This document shows, piece by piece, positions 16,856 through 25,212 of a DNA stretch of 64,000 nucleotides. Source of the stretch: Janthinobacterium rivuli (lineage in GTDB: Bacteria > Pseudomonadota > Gammaproteobacteria > Burkholderiales > Burkholderiaceae_D); contig NZ_WFLJ01000006.1 of assembly GCF_009208735.1 (NCBI RefSeq), forward strand, positions 186,001 through 250,000. The letters are read 5' to 3'. Within the stretch, counting starts at the first letter, position 1. Each line of letters starts with the position of its first letter. A program made the translations under genes and the position numbers. The notes under the pieces are model-generated. The model did not search any database and was not told where the DNA came from. It saw only the letters and a program-made list of their open reading frames with translations.

Positions 16856-17133
16856 ATCTCTCCAAAAACTCCACGTGGCATCCAATTGCCATCTGTATGG
16901 ATGGTAGTATAGTTGTGAAATATCTCAAGTCAAGCAGGATCTGGCCTGATCGTGTTGTAGGACGGGCACCCGCAGAGTGAAAACGCGGCAGAAAATAAAT
17001 CGGCGGCCGATGCTTTTTCAGCATGCTTTTCGCCGGAGAATGTATTTAAAGAAACATTGCATGGTGGTTCGATCGACGCGCCGGCGCCGTTTCGCGGCAT
17101 AATGCAAGCCTGTACAAACACCGATGCCGCTCC

Positions 17134-17361
17134 ATGATGGTCGATACCACGCTAGCCGTTCCGCTCCCCTTGCCCTCACCGGTGCCGTCGCCCTGTGTCA
17201 GCCTGTGCAAGATGAACCGCAACAGCGGCTTGTGCGAAGGCTGCCTGCGCACGCTTGACGAGATCATCGCCTGGAGCAAGGCCGATGACGACTTCAAGCG
17301 CGCCGTGTGGGCCGAATTGCCAGGACGTGTATCCCTGCTCGATTTCGAGCCCGATTACTGA
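17134..17361 (+). CDS. DUF1289 family protein
   Basis: A 75-residue protein with the DUF1289 pattern SPCVSLCKMN, then GLCEGCLRTLDEIIAW. Four conserved cysteines suggest a small metal- or iron-sulfur-binding fold; the function is unknown. Starts at 17134 or 17137 are equivalent. A CATAAT hexamer lies 30 bases upstream. The stop is eight bases before the MBL-fold gene, so the two form a likely operon. Confidence 0.85.
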   Translation: MMVDTTLAVPLPLPSPVPSPCVSLCKMNRNSGLCEGCLRTLDEIIAWSKADDDFKRAVWAELPGRVSLLDFEPDY

Positions 17362-17369
17362 GGAAGCCC

Positions 17370-18293
17370 ATGCCGCGATCGCCAGCGCTGTTCCCCGATG
17401 CCATGCAGGTGTTCGAACGTGGCTGGCTCTCGTCGAACAACATCCTGTTCCAGGGCAGGGGTGACACGGCCCTGATCGACAGCGGTTATGTCACGCATGC
17501 GCCGCAAACGCTGGCCTTGCTGCGCCACAGCCTGGCGGGCCGGCCGCTGGAGCGCCTGTTCAATACGCACCTGCACTCCGACCATTGCGGCGGCAACGCG
17601 CTGCTGCAAGCCGAATACGGCTGCCATACGGCCATTCCCGTGTCGGAAGCGGACAAGGTGCGAACCTGGGACGTGGACGCCCTCAGTTTCCAGGCCACGG
17701 GCCAGCAATGTCCGCGCTTCGGCTTTGACACCACCGTCTCGCCCGGCGACACGTTGACGTTGGCCGACATGCGCTGGCAGGCGCTGGGCGCGCCGGGCCA
17801 CGATCCGCACTCGCTGATTTTTTACTGCGCCGACGAGGGCATCCTGATCTCCGCCGACGCCCTGTGGGAAAACGGCTTCGGCGTGATCTTCCCGGAACTC
17901 GATGGCGGCTCCGGCTTTCTGGAGGCGCGCGCCACGCTGGACCTGATCGCCGGCCTGGACGTGCGCGTGGTGATCCCTGGCCACGGACGGCCGTTCACGG
18001 ACGTCGCCGGCGCCCTGCAGCTCGCGTATTCGCGTCTCGATTACCTGGCATCCGACCCCGTGCGCAACGCGCAGAACGCGGTGAAGGTGCTGCTGAAATT
18101 TTTGCTGCTGGAGCGCCAGCGCATCGCCCTGGCCGAGATCCCGGCCCTGCTGCGCGGCATGCCCGTCTTCGAAGAGGCCAACCGGCGCTTCCTGCGCCAG
18201 GAGGCGGCCGCGTTGGCCGAGTGGGCCGTGTCGCAATTGGTGAGGGCCACGGCGGCAAGGGTCGAGGGTGAGTACTTACTTAACGATGGCTGA
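17370..18293 (+). CDS. MBL-fold metallo-hydrolase
   Basis: A 307-residue metallo-beta-lactamase-fold enzyme. The metal-binding motif THLHSDHCGG lies near residue 70, followed by GAPGHDPHSLIF, DALWENGFG and the late histidine in VIPGHGRPF. An extended helical C-terminus of about 80 residues follows the core. The motif order fits hydroxyacylglutathione hydrolase-like or thioesterase-like members, but no substrate can be assigned. ATG 17370 was selected because GAGGAAG lies just before it; the frame opening at 17307 would run over the DUF1289 gene. It is probably co-transcribed with that gene. Confidence 0.85.
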   Translation: MPRSPALFPDAMQVFERGWLSSNNILFQGRGDTALIDSGYVTHAPQTLALLRHSLAGRPLERLFNTHLHSDHCGGNALLQAEYGCHTAIPVSEADKVRTWDVDALSFQATGQQCPRFGFDTTVSPGDTLTLADMRWQALGAPGHDPHSLIFYCADEGILISADALWENGFGVIFPELDGGSGFLEARATLDLIAGLDVRVVIPGHGRPFTDVAGALQLAYSRLDYLASDPVRNAQNAVKVLLKFLLLERQRIALAEIPALLRGMPVFEEANRRFLRQEAAALAEWAVSQLVRATAARVEGEYLLNDG

Positions 18294-18337
18294 AACACGC
18301 CCGCGATAAATTCAGCACGATCGTACTTTTTCTGAAC

Positions 18338-18343
18338 TATAAT
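18338..18343 (+). promoter_or_regulatory. candidate -10 box of the nitronate monooxygenase gene
   Basis: A perfect TATAAT lies 49 bases upstream of the start at 18392. The -35 region is not convincing, so this is a candidate only. Confidence 0.4.
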
Positions 18344-18391
18344 CAACCTCAGTGTGTTTCTCATCCCGATCAACTTTCCAGCGAGTCCGCC

Positions 18392-19345
18392 ATGGCATTG
18401 CCTGTTGCGTTGCAAAACCTCTCCTTACCCGTTATCGCTTCGCCGATGTTCATCGCCAGCGGCCCGGCCCTCGTCGCGGCGCAGTGCAAGGCCGGCATCG
18501 TCGGTTCCTTCCCGGCCCTGAACGCGCGTCCCGCCGAATTGCTTGACACGTGGCTGACGGACTTGCAGGCCGAACTGGCCGCCTTCCAGGCCGCCAATCC
18601 CGATAAAAAAGTGGGACCGATCGCCGTCAACCAGATCGTGCACCAGTCGAACGACCGCCTCGCGCATGACGTGGCCGTGTGCGTGAAACACCAGATCCCC
18701 ATCATCATTTCCTCGCTGCGCGCGCCGCCCAAGGAAATGCTCGACGCCATCCACAGCTATGGCGGCATCGTGCTGCATGACGTGATTTCGATCCGTCACG
18801 CGAAAAAGGCGCTGGAAGCGGGTGTCGATGGCTTGATCCTGGTGGCCAGCGGCGCCGGCGGCCACGCGGGCACCCTGTCGCCGTTCGCGCTGGTGGGCGA
18901 AGTGCGCAAATTCTTCGACGGCCCGCTGGCGCTGTCGGGTTCCATCGCCACGGGCGACGCCGTGCTGGCCGCGCAAGCGATGGGCGCGGACTTTGCCTAC
19001 ATCGGCTCGCGCTGGCTGGCGACCAAGGAATCGAACGTCAGCGACGGCTACCGCGACGCCATCGTCGACTCCAGCGCGGCGGACATCGTCTACACGAATT
19101 TGTTTACGGGCGTGCACGGCAATTACCTGAAAAAATCGATCGTCGCGGCCGGACTCGATCCGGAAGCCTTGCCCGAAGCGGACAAGAGCGCGATGAATTT
19201 CGGCTCCGGCAGCGCCAAGGCCTGGCGCGACATCTGGGGCGCGGGCCAGGGCGTGGGCTTGATGGATGACGTGCCGAGCGTGGAAGAGATGGTGGCGCGC
19301 CTGAAGGCCGAATACGATGCGGCGCGCGCGCGGTTGAAGCTGTAA
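18392..19345 (+). CDS. nitronate monooxygenase (2-nitropropane dioxygenase family)
   Basis: An FMN-dependent TIM-barrel enzyme that oxidises alkyl nitronates such as propionate 3-nitronate. The 317-residue protein opens with LPVIASPMFIASGP, the family signature near the phosphate site. The glycine-rich ASGAGGHAG is in the middle, and ALSGSIATGDAVLAAQAMGADFAYIGSR forms the FMN phosphate-binding strand. Family annotation is firm; the real substrate may be another compound. It is monocistronic with its own TATAAT and ends just before a REP-like inverted repeat that may act as its terminator. Confidence 0.9.
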   Translation: MALPVALQNLSLPVIASPMFIASGPALVAAQCKAGIVGSFPALNARPAELLDTWLTDLQAELAAFQAANPDKKVGPIAVNQIVHQSNDRLAHDVAVCVKHQIPIIISSLRAPPKEMLDAIHSYGGIVLHDVISIRHAKKALEAGVDGLILVASGAGGHAGTLSPFALVGEVRKFFDGPLALSGSIATGDAVLAAQAMGADFAYIGSRWLATKESNVSDGYRDAIVDSSAADIVYTNLFTGVHGNYLKKSIVAAGLDPEALPEADKSAMNFGSGSAKAWRDIWGAGQGVGLMDDVPSVEEMVARLKAEYDAARARLKL

Positions 19346-19359
19346 CGCTGGTGGTCGTT

Positions 19360-19441
19360 GTCGGATTACGGCCTTTGGCCTAATCCGACCTACGCCACCG
19401 GGCACTGGTAGGTCGGATTAGCGCGCAGCGCGTAATCCGAC
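19360..19441. repeat. REP-like double inverted repeat A
   Basis: Two hairpins back to back. The first, 19360-19389, pairs GTCGGATTACGGCC with GGCCTAATCCGAC. The second, 19412-19441, pairs GTCGGATTAGCGCG with CGCGTAATCCGAC. Between them lies CTACG...GGTAG, itself partly paired. The element sits between the convergent nitronate monooxygenase and hpt genes. Related copies occur at 22598, 25162, 49117 and 53461. Confidence 0.85.
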
Positions 19442-19451
19442 AACACCACAA

Positions 19452-20045
19452 TCACTCCTGCTTCAAATCCTCGGGCTTGATGGCCCACAGCCCTGGCAGG
19501 TTGCGCCAGTAGCCATACGCATCCATGCCGAAGCCGACGACGAAGCGGTTCGGGATCACCAGGCCGACGATGTCCGCCTGCACAGGTTTCTTCTTGCCGA
19601 TGGCCTTGTCGGCAAACACGGCCAGGATCACTTCCGCGGCGCCCATGTCCAGCAGGCGCTGTTTCACGTGCGCCAGGGTTTCGCCTTCGTCGAGAATATC
19701 GTCGAGCACGATGACGGTGCGGCCCGCCACGTTCGAGCGGGGGATGACTTTCCACACCACTTCGCCACCCTTGTCGTCGTCGCCGTAGCGGCTCACATGG
19801 ATGTAGTCGAATTCGAGCGGAAAGCTCAGTTGCGGCAGCAGGCTGCCCGTAAACACGACGGCGCCGCCCATCACGCCCAGCACCAGCGGGAACTCTTTCG
19901 AGTCTTCGGCGTTGAAGCGCGTGTTGAGCACATCGGCCATGCGCGTGATCGACGCCTGCACGGTATCTTGGTCGAACAGCAGTTCCGCGTTCTTGATCAG
20001 GTCACGGGCACGGTTGTGATGAAATTCTTGCATGGACTCTTGCAT
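19452..20045 (-). CDS. hpt: hypoxanthine-guanine phosphoribosyltransferase
   Basis: Salvages hypoxanthine and guanine with PRPP to make IMP and GMP. The 197-residue protein carries the PRPP-binding motif VIVLDDILDEGETL, an upstream VMGGAVVFTGSLL loop, and the base-recognition region FVVGFGMDAYGYWRNLPG near the C-terminus. The latter is characteristic of this group, often annotated hypoxanthine-guanine phosphoribosyltransferase in Burkholderiales. ATG 20045 or 20033 could be the start. It is a single gene; the PaaK-like gene ends 51 bases upstream in the same direction. Confidence 0.9.
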   Translation of the reverse strand: MQESMQEFHHNRARDLIKNAELLFDQDTVQASITRMADVLNTRFNAEDSKEFPLVLGVMGGAVVFTGSLLPQLSFPLEFDYIHVSRYGDDDKGGEVVWKVIPRSNVAGRTVIVLDDILDEGETLAHVKQRLLDMGAAEVILAVFADKAIGKKKPVQADIVGLVIPNRFVVGFGMDAYGYWRNLPGLWAIKPEDLKQE

Positions 20046-20096
20046 GGCGATGAATGGGGCTGATGGTCAATGCCGGTATTATCCCGCAAATCGGCC

Positions 20097-21353
20097 TTAT
20101 TTGTAATCGCGCGTGTCGTCGATGACCTTGCCGTCCTGCGCCAGGCTGCCCACGGCCACCAGCACCACTTCTCCCCGCAGCTTGGTCAATTCGCGGATCG
20201 AACCGATGATGGATTCCACGCCGCTGGCGTCAAGCGGATCATCGACTTCGCAATGCAAAGTCATCTCGTCGTTGGCCATGCGCCCGGACACCACCAGCCG
20301 CGCCTTCCTGATGTGCGGATGGCGGCGCGCGATCTCGTGCACCTGCGACGGATGCACGAACATGGCGCGCACCTTGGTGGTTTGATCCGCGCGCCCCATC
20401 CAGCCTCTGATGCGCGTATTCGTGCGCCCGCACGGCGACTGCGGCGCGTCCATCAGCACGGCCGACAGGTCGCCCGTGGCAAAGCGGATCAGCGGATAGT
20501 CGGCATTGAAGACGGTGACGACGACTTCGCCCACTTCGCCCGGCGCGACGGGAATGCCGCTGCCCGGATGGACGATCTCGAGCAGCACGTTTTCGTCGAC
20601 GACCATGCCCGGATTGAGCTTGCCATCGCTGGCCGTTTCATAGGCGATGCTGCCGATATCGGCCGAGGCATACGTCTGGAACACGTGCGGCACGCCATTC
20701 TCGGCAAACCAGCTGCGCAAGGATTCAGGCAAGGCTTCCGCGCCCATCACGGCCCTGGTGACGCTGCTGATGTCGGCGCCCATTTCGCGCGCCTTTTCGA
20801 TGATCAGTTTCAGAAATGACGGCGTGCCGATATACGTGTCCGGCTTCAGATCCATCATCGCCTGCACCTGCATTTCCGTCTGGCCGATGCCGGCCGGGAT
20901 GACGGTGCAGCCGATGCGCGCGGCGCCGCCTTCGACCATGAAGGCGGCCGGCGTGAAGTGGTACGAAAAGCAGTTCTGGAGCAAGCCGCCGGCGCGCACG
21001 CCGGCCGCGTACATCGGGCGCGCGAAGCGCCACCAGTCGGGACCGCGGCCTTCCGGATCGAAGATGGGGCCGGGCGAGACGAACACGCGCGACAGGGCGT
21101 TCTTCGGCGTCGTGTTCAAGCCGCCGAACGGCAGGGCGTCGTGCTGCAATTGCTTGAGGTCGGACTTGCGCGTCACGGGCAGCTGCGCCAGCGCGGCGCG
21201 GCTGGTGACGTCGGCCGCGTTGACGCCATCGAGGATGCGGGCCCAGCCCGGCGCCTGTTGCGCGCGCGCGATCAGCTGCGGCAGGCCGGCCATCAATTCG
21301 CGTTCACGCGCTTCGGGGGCGCGTGCTTCCAGACTGTCGAGCGTATCGGTCAT
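20097..21353 (-). CDS. phenylacetate-CoA ligase-like protein (AMP-binding family)
   Basis: A 418-residue protein of the PaaK-like adenylate-forming family. The C-terminal half is well conserved: YASADIGSIAYETASDG around the A5 region, PLIRFATGDLSAV, then GRADQTTKVRAMFVHPSQV and the small C-terminal domain. The phosphate loop normally written SSGTTGKP is replaced by FVSPGPIFDPEG, so adenylation may be altered or lost. It overlaps the MmcQ-type gene by four bases (ATGA) and is the last gene of the leftward transporter operon. The context suggests action on an acid imported by the Liv-type transporter. Substrate and activity are unproven. Confidence 0.8.
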   Translation of the reverse strand: MTDTLDSLEARAPEARERELMAGLPQLIARAQQAPGWARILDGVNAADVTSRAALAQLPVTRKSDLKQLQHDALPFGGLNTTPKNALSRVFVSPGPIFDPEGRGPDWWRFARPMYAAGVRAGGLLQNCFSYHFTPAAFMVEGGAARIGCTVIPAGIGQTEMQVQAMMDLKPDTYIGTPSFLKLIIEKAREMGADISSVTRAVMGAEALPESLRSWFAENGVPHVFQTYASADIGSIAYETASDGKLNPGMVVDENVLLEIVHPGSGIPVAPGEVGEVVVTVFNADYPLIRFATGDLSAVLMDAPQSPCGRTNTRIRGWMGRADQTTKVRAMFVHPSQVHEIARRHPHIRKARLVVSGRMANDEMTLHCEVDDPLDASGVESIIGSIRELTKLRGEVVLVAVGSLAQDGKVIDDTRDYK

Positions 21354-21709
21354 GTTGCGGATTCTCCAATGTCACGTTGCATTTTTTTCGTCAGCCCCGC
21401 AAAAATCAGGCTGTATGAGCGGTGCAGCAGGGCGGCCATTTCGTCGTCGTCGAGGGCGTCGGGACTGGCGACCAGCACCCATTTGGCACGCGCCAGGTAG
21501 GGCGCCGGGCGAAAGCCGGGACGGTCCGTCAATTCCAGGAAGCGTTCCGCATCGACCTTGAAGCTCATGCCGCGCGTGCTGTGCGCTTCCGCGCCGCACA
21601 GGGCGAACATCTTGCCGCCGACGCAGAACGCCAGCACGTCGCCCCACTTGATGTCTTCGGTTGCGCCGGGAAAACCGCGGCACACTTGCTTCGCCCGTTC
21701 CAGATCCAT
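21350..21709 (-). CDS. MmcQ/YjbR family protein
   Basis: A 119-residue single-domain protein of the MmcQ/YjbR family, recognised from the start MDLERAKQVCRGFPGATEDIKWGDVLAF and the central KMFALCG and MSFKVDAERF segments. The fold resembles double-wing DNA-binding domains, but the function of the family is unknown. It lies 16 bases after livF and overlaps the next gene by four bases, so it belongs to the transporter operon. The operon position may be fortuitous. Confidence 0.85.
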   Translation of the reverse strand: MDLERAKQVCRGFPGATEDIKWGDVLAFCVGGKMFALCGAEAHSTRGMSFKVDAERFLELTDRPGFRPAPYLARAKWVLVASPDALDDDEMAALLHRSYSLIFAGLTKKMQRDIGESAT

Positions 21710-21725
21710 GACGGCAGCTCCCTTG

Positions 21726-22565
21726 TCAGGCCAGCCAGCGCTTGCGGCGGCGGTAGAACTTCATGTCGCGGAAGCTCTTGCGCCCGGCGCTGGAGACGCC
21801 CAGATAAAACTCCTTGACGTCTTCGTTGCTGGCCAGTTCCTGGGCCTGCCCTTCCATCACGACGCGGCCGTTTTCCAGGATGTAGCCGAAGTCGGCGTAG
21901 CGCAGCGCCACGTTGGTGTTCTGCTCGGCCAGCAGGAACGACACGTTTTCCTTGTGGTTCAGGTCCTTGACGATGCCGAAGATTTCTTCGACGATCTGCG
22001 GCGCGATGCCCATCGACGGCTCGTCCAGCAGAATCATCGACGGCTTGGCCATCAGCGCGCGGCCGATGGCGCACATCTGCTGTTCGCCGCCCGAGGTATA
22101 GCCGGCCTGGCTGCTGCGCCGCGTTTTCAGGCGAGGAAAGTAGTGATACACCTTGTCCAGCGCATCTTTCAGCTCGCCGCGCGACAGGCTGCGCGTGTAG
22201 GCGCCCGTCAAGAGGTTTTCCTCGATGGTGAGGTGGCCGAAACAGTGGCGGCCTTCCATCACTTGCGACAGGCCCCGCTTGACCAGCTCATTCGGCGTCA
22301 ATTGATCCACGCGCTCGCCCTTGAACTGGACTTCGCCCTTGGTGACGTCGCCCCGTTCGCCGCGCAGCAGGGTCGAGATGGTTTTCAGGGTGGTCGACTT
22401 GCCGGCGCCGTTGGCGCCCAGGAGCGCCACGATCTTGCCTTGCGGCACTTGCAGCGACACGCCCTTCAGGACCAGGATCACGTGGTCGTAGATGACTTCG
22501 ATATTGTTCACCGACAGGTAGGGCGGCGGCGCGGTGTCTGGTGTTTGCGTGGCAGTGGGTGTCAT
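21726..22565 (-). CDS. livF: Liv-type ABC transporter ATP-binding protein (LivF)
   Basis: One of two ATPases of a branched-chain-amino-acid-type (HAAT) importer. The 279-residue protein has Walker A GANGAGKSTT near residue 50, the signature TSGGEQQM, Walker B MILLDEPSMG and the switch His region LLAEQN. The C-terminal tail RSFRDMKFYRRRKRWLA is longer than in amino-acid LivF proteins and is rich in basic residues. A REP-like element and the substrate-binding protein gene lie upstream. The partner is LivG at 26129. The substrate is inferred below from the ligase genes of the operon. Confidence 0.9.
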   Translation of the reverse strand: MTPTATQTPDTAPPPYLSVNNIEVIYDHVILVLKGVSLQVPQGKIVALLGANGAGKSTTLKTISTLLRGERGDVTKGEVQFKGERVDQLTPNELVKRGLSQVMEGRHCFGHLTIEENLLTGAYTRSLSRGELKDALDKVYHYFPRLKTRRSSQAGYTSGGEQQMCAIGRALMAKPSMILLDEPSMGIAPQIVEEIFGIVKDLNHKENVSFLLAEQNTNVALRYADFGYILENGRVVMEGQAQELASNEDVKEFYLGVSSAGRKSFRDMKFYRRRKRWLA

Positions 22566-22597
22566 GGCTGCTTCGTTTTCATGTGATGTTGGTGCTT

Positions 22598-22674
22598 GTC
22601 GGATTACGCCTTCGGCTAATCCGACCTACGTCGTATCGAGGTAGGTCGGATTAGCGCAACGCGCGTAATCCGAC
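22598..22674. repeat. REP-like double inverted repeat B
   Basis: Two hairpins: 22598-22625 (GTCGGATTACGCC / GGCTAATCCGAC) and 22645-22674 (GTCGGATTAGCGC / GCGTAATCCGAC). They are joined by complementary CTACG...GGTAG. The element lies inside the transporter operon, between the substrate-binding protein gene and livF, so it may tune expression of the distal genes. Confidence 0.85.
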
Positions 22675-22691
22675 ACCACTTTGAGAGCCGC

Positions 22692-24011
22692 TTACTTCAT
22701 GCACGCCGGCGTGATCTTCTTCTCTTCCGCGTACTTGTTCGAGGATTCCTCGACGAGTTTGCGCACCAGGGCCTTGTCGCCGACGATCCATTTCGGCGTG
22801 ATGGCGGTCCACTTCTTGCCATCCCACTGCTGCACTTTCACGGCGCCCGAGCCTTCATGGTCGTCGCAGCTGGTTTTCACGGTGGGGAACATGCCCAGCG
22901 CGCCCACGGCCTTCTGGCGCGCATCGTCGACGTTCAGGTTTTCCAGGCCCCAGCGCATCTGTTCGCCCGTGATCGGCTTGCCCTTGCCGAATTTTTCCTG
23001 CGCCGTGCGGATCGCCTCCACCCACAGGATGCCGGCCGTCACGCCGCGCATGTGGTAGACGGAGCCGATGCGCGACTGGTCGGACAGGTTGCCCTTGCCG
23101 GAGGCGTAGAGTTTCTTGCGGATGTCGTCGAGCACGGGGTAATTGCCCGGCGTATTGAACGTCATCGCCGTGTAACCCTTGGCCGCATCGCCCGATGGAA
23201 TCGTGTCTTCCTCGGAGCCGGCCCACCAGACGCCCAGCATTTTGTCGCGCGGGAAGCCGTTGCGCTGCGCCGTCTTGATGGCGACGGAGTTCATCACGCC
23301 CCAGCCCCACAGGATCACGTGATCCGGCTTGGCCTGGCGGATTTGCAGCCATTGCGATTGCTGTTCGCTGCCGGGCGGCGCGACGGGAATTTTCACCAGT
23401 TCGAAGCCGTACTGTTTCGACAGCGCTTCAAGCACGGGCAGCGGCTCCTTGCCGAAGGCCGAATCGTGGTACAGGTGGACGATTTTTTTCCCTTTCAGCT
23501 TGTCCATGCCGCCATCCTTGTCGCCCAGGTATTTGATCATGGCGGCGGCCTGGCTCCAGTAGCTGGAGATCAGCGGATACACGTACGGGAAGACCTTGCC
23601 GTTGGCGGCGTCCGAGCGGCCGTAGCCGATCATCGTCATGGGGATCTTGTCTTGCGCCACGCGGTCCAGGATGCCGTAGGCGACGCCCGTGGACAGGGTT
23701 TCGACCAGCGTCGCGCCGCCCTGCTTGGTTTTCAGGCGTTCATAGCACTCGACGCCGCGCGACGGGTTGTATTCGGTTTCGCATTCTTCCCAGCTGATTT
23801 TCACGCCATTGACGCCACCGGCCTGGTTGACCAGGTTGAAGTAATCGATGATGCCGCCGTAGAAACCGGAGCCGCCGGCCGCGTAGGGACCCACGCGGTA
23901 GGACGGCAGGGCGATGTACTGTTCCTTGTCCTGCGCCTGGGCGCTGCCGGCCATGGTGAGTGCGGCACTGGCGATGGCGGCGGCCAGCATGAGCGATTTG
24001 ATGTGTTTCAT
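22692..24011 (-). CDS. ABC transporter periplasmic substrate-binding protein (LivK type)
   Basis: A 439-residue periplasmic solute-binding protein of the Leu/Ile/Val (Peripla_BP_6) type. The leader MKHIKSLMLAAAIASAALTM ends at a Gly-Ser-Ala-Gln-Ala cleavage site near residue 26. The mature part shows the two-lobe family pattern, with GYGRSDAANGKVFPYVYPL and KPDHVILWGWGVMNSV recognisable. At about 410 mature residues it is longer than classic LivK (about 345), resembling HAAT binders of aromatic or other carboxylic acids. It sits between livM and livF in the operon. The ligand cannot be read from sequence. Confidence 0.88.
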   Translation of the reverse strand: MKHIKSLMLAAAIASAALTMAGSAQAQDKEQYIALPSYRVGPYAAGGSGFYGGIIDYFNLVNQAGGVNGVKISWEECETEYNPSRGVECYERLKTKQGGATLVETLSTGVAYGILDRVAQDKIPMTMIGYGRSDAANGKVFPYVYPLISSYWSQAAAMIKYLGDKDGGMDKLKGKKIVHLYHDSAFGKEPLPVLEALSKQYGFELVKIPVAPPGSEQQSQWLQIRQAKPDHVILWGWGVMNSVAIKTAQRNGFPRDKMLGVWWAGSEEDTIPSGDAAKGYTAMTFNTPGNYPVLDDIRKKLYASGKGNLSDQSRIGSVYHMRGVTAGILWVEAIRTAQEKFGKGKPITGEQMRWGLENLNVDDARQKAVGALGMFPTVKTSCDDHEGSGAVKVQQWDGKKWTAITPKWIVGDKALVRKLVEESSNKYAEEKKITPACMK

Positions 24012-24069
24012 TGTGTGTCTCCTCTTGTTTTATTTGGTATTCAAGTGAACCGACATCGACTGCAAAAAC

Positions 24070-25128
24070 TTAATGGGGGAAGGGCCAGAGTCTCAACTTT
24101 TCTTTCGCGATCTGCCACAGCCTGGCCAGGCCGTGCGGCTCGACGATCAGGAAGAAGATGATCAGCGCACCGAACACCATCAGTTCCAGGTTCGAGGCCA
24201 CGCTGGTTGGCAATGCCAGGCCATGCGCGATGGTGTTCAGGAAGACGGGCAGCAGCACGATGAAGGCCGCGCCCAGGAAGGAGCCGAGGATCGAACCGAC
24301 GCCGCCGATGATGATCATGAACAGGATGCGGAAGGACAGGTCCAGGTTGTACGCTTCCGGCTCCACCGTGCCCAGGTAGGCATACGCATACAGGGCGCCG
24401 GCCACGCCACAGTAGAACGAGCTGACGGCAAACGCCAGCAGCTTGGTGCGCATCAGCCTGAAACCGATCACTTCGGCCGCCATGTCCATGTCGCGCACGG
24501 CCATCCACGAGCGGCCCACGTTCGAGCGGATCATGTTCTTGGCCAGCAGCGCCATGCCGGCGACAATCGCCAGTACCAGCAGGTATTTGCTTTGCGGCGT
24601 GTCGAACTGGTAGCCGAGAATGGTCATCTTTTGCACCGTGATCACGCCCGAGGAGCTGTAATTGGTCAGGTACGGGATCTTGGTCAGGCACCAGACGACG
24701 AAGAACTGCGTCGCCAGGGTGGAGGCGGCCAGGTAGAAGCCGCGGATGCGCAGGGAGGGCAGGCCGAAGGCGATGCCCACCATGGCCGCACACAGGCCGC
24801 CCAGGATGAACGACACGAGCAGCGGCAAGCCCGGCAGGCGCGCCATGAAGTTATACGAGGCGAACGCGCCCACGGCCATGAAGGCGGCCGTGCCCAGCGA
24901 CAGCTGGCCCGCGTAACCGGTCAGGATGTTCAGGCCCAGCGCCGCCAGGGCGAAGATCAGGAACGGGATCAGGATCGCCGACAGCATGTAGGGCGAGGCG
25001 ACATACGGCAGGAGGAAGACGGCGACGAGCAGCGTGGCCGTCAGCGCCAGGCGGTCTTGCCGGATCGGGAAAATCTGGTTGTCAGCCTGGTAGCTGGTCT
25101 TGAATTGTCCTGCTTCACGGTAAATCAT
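24070..25128 (-). CDS. livM: Liv-type ABC transporter permease (LivM)
   Basis: A 352-residue inner-membrane permease with eight to ten hydrophobic helices starting at about residue 30. The family pattern GLNILTGYAGQLSLGTAAFM lies near 66 and IGGVGSILGSFLGAAFIV near 275, the latter being the ATPase-coupling region. It forms the pore with LivH. The start ATG 25128 has AAAGGA before it. It lies between livH, from which a REP-like hairpin separates it, and the binding protein gene. Confidence 0.9.
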   Translation of the reverse strand: MIYREAGQFKTSYQADNQIFPIRQDRLALTATLLVAVFLLPYVASPYMLSAILIPFLIFALAALGLNILTGYAGQLSLGTAAFMAVGAFASYNFMARLPGLPLLVSFILGGLCAAMVGIAFGLPSLRIRGFYLAASTLATQFFVVWCLTKIPYLTNYSSSGVITVQKMTILGYQFDTPQSKYLLVLAIVAGMALLAKNMIRSNVGRSWMAVRDMDMAAEVIGFRLMRTKLLAFAVSSFYCGVAGALYAYAYLGTVEPEAYNLDLSFRILFMIIIGGVGSILGSFLGAAFIVLLPVFLNTIAHGLALPTSVASNLELMVFGALIIFFLIVEPHGLARLWQIAKEKLRLWPFPH

Positions 25129-25161
25129 GGGGTGGTCCTTTGCTCGCTGTTTTGGCTGTTG

Positions 25162-25190
25162 CCGGGTTACGCGCCATGCGCCAACCCGAC
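25162..25190. repeat. REP-like single inverted repeat C
   Basis: One hairpin CCGGGTTACGCGC / GCGCCAACCCGAC in the gap between livH and livM. It is a variant of the same family with G-C replacing A-T in the outer stem. The second arm found in copies A, B and E is missing. Confidence 0.7.
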
Positions 25191-25212
25191 CTACGATGCT
25201 GTTACGGTGGCG

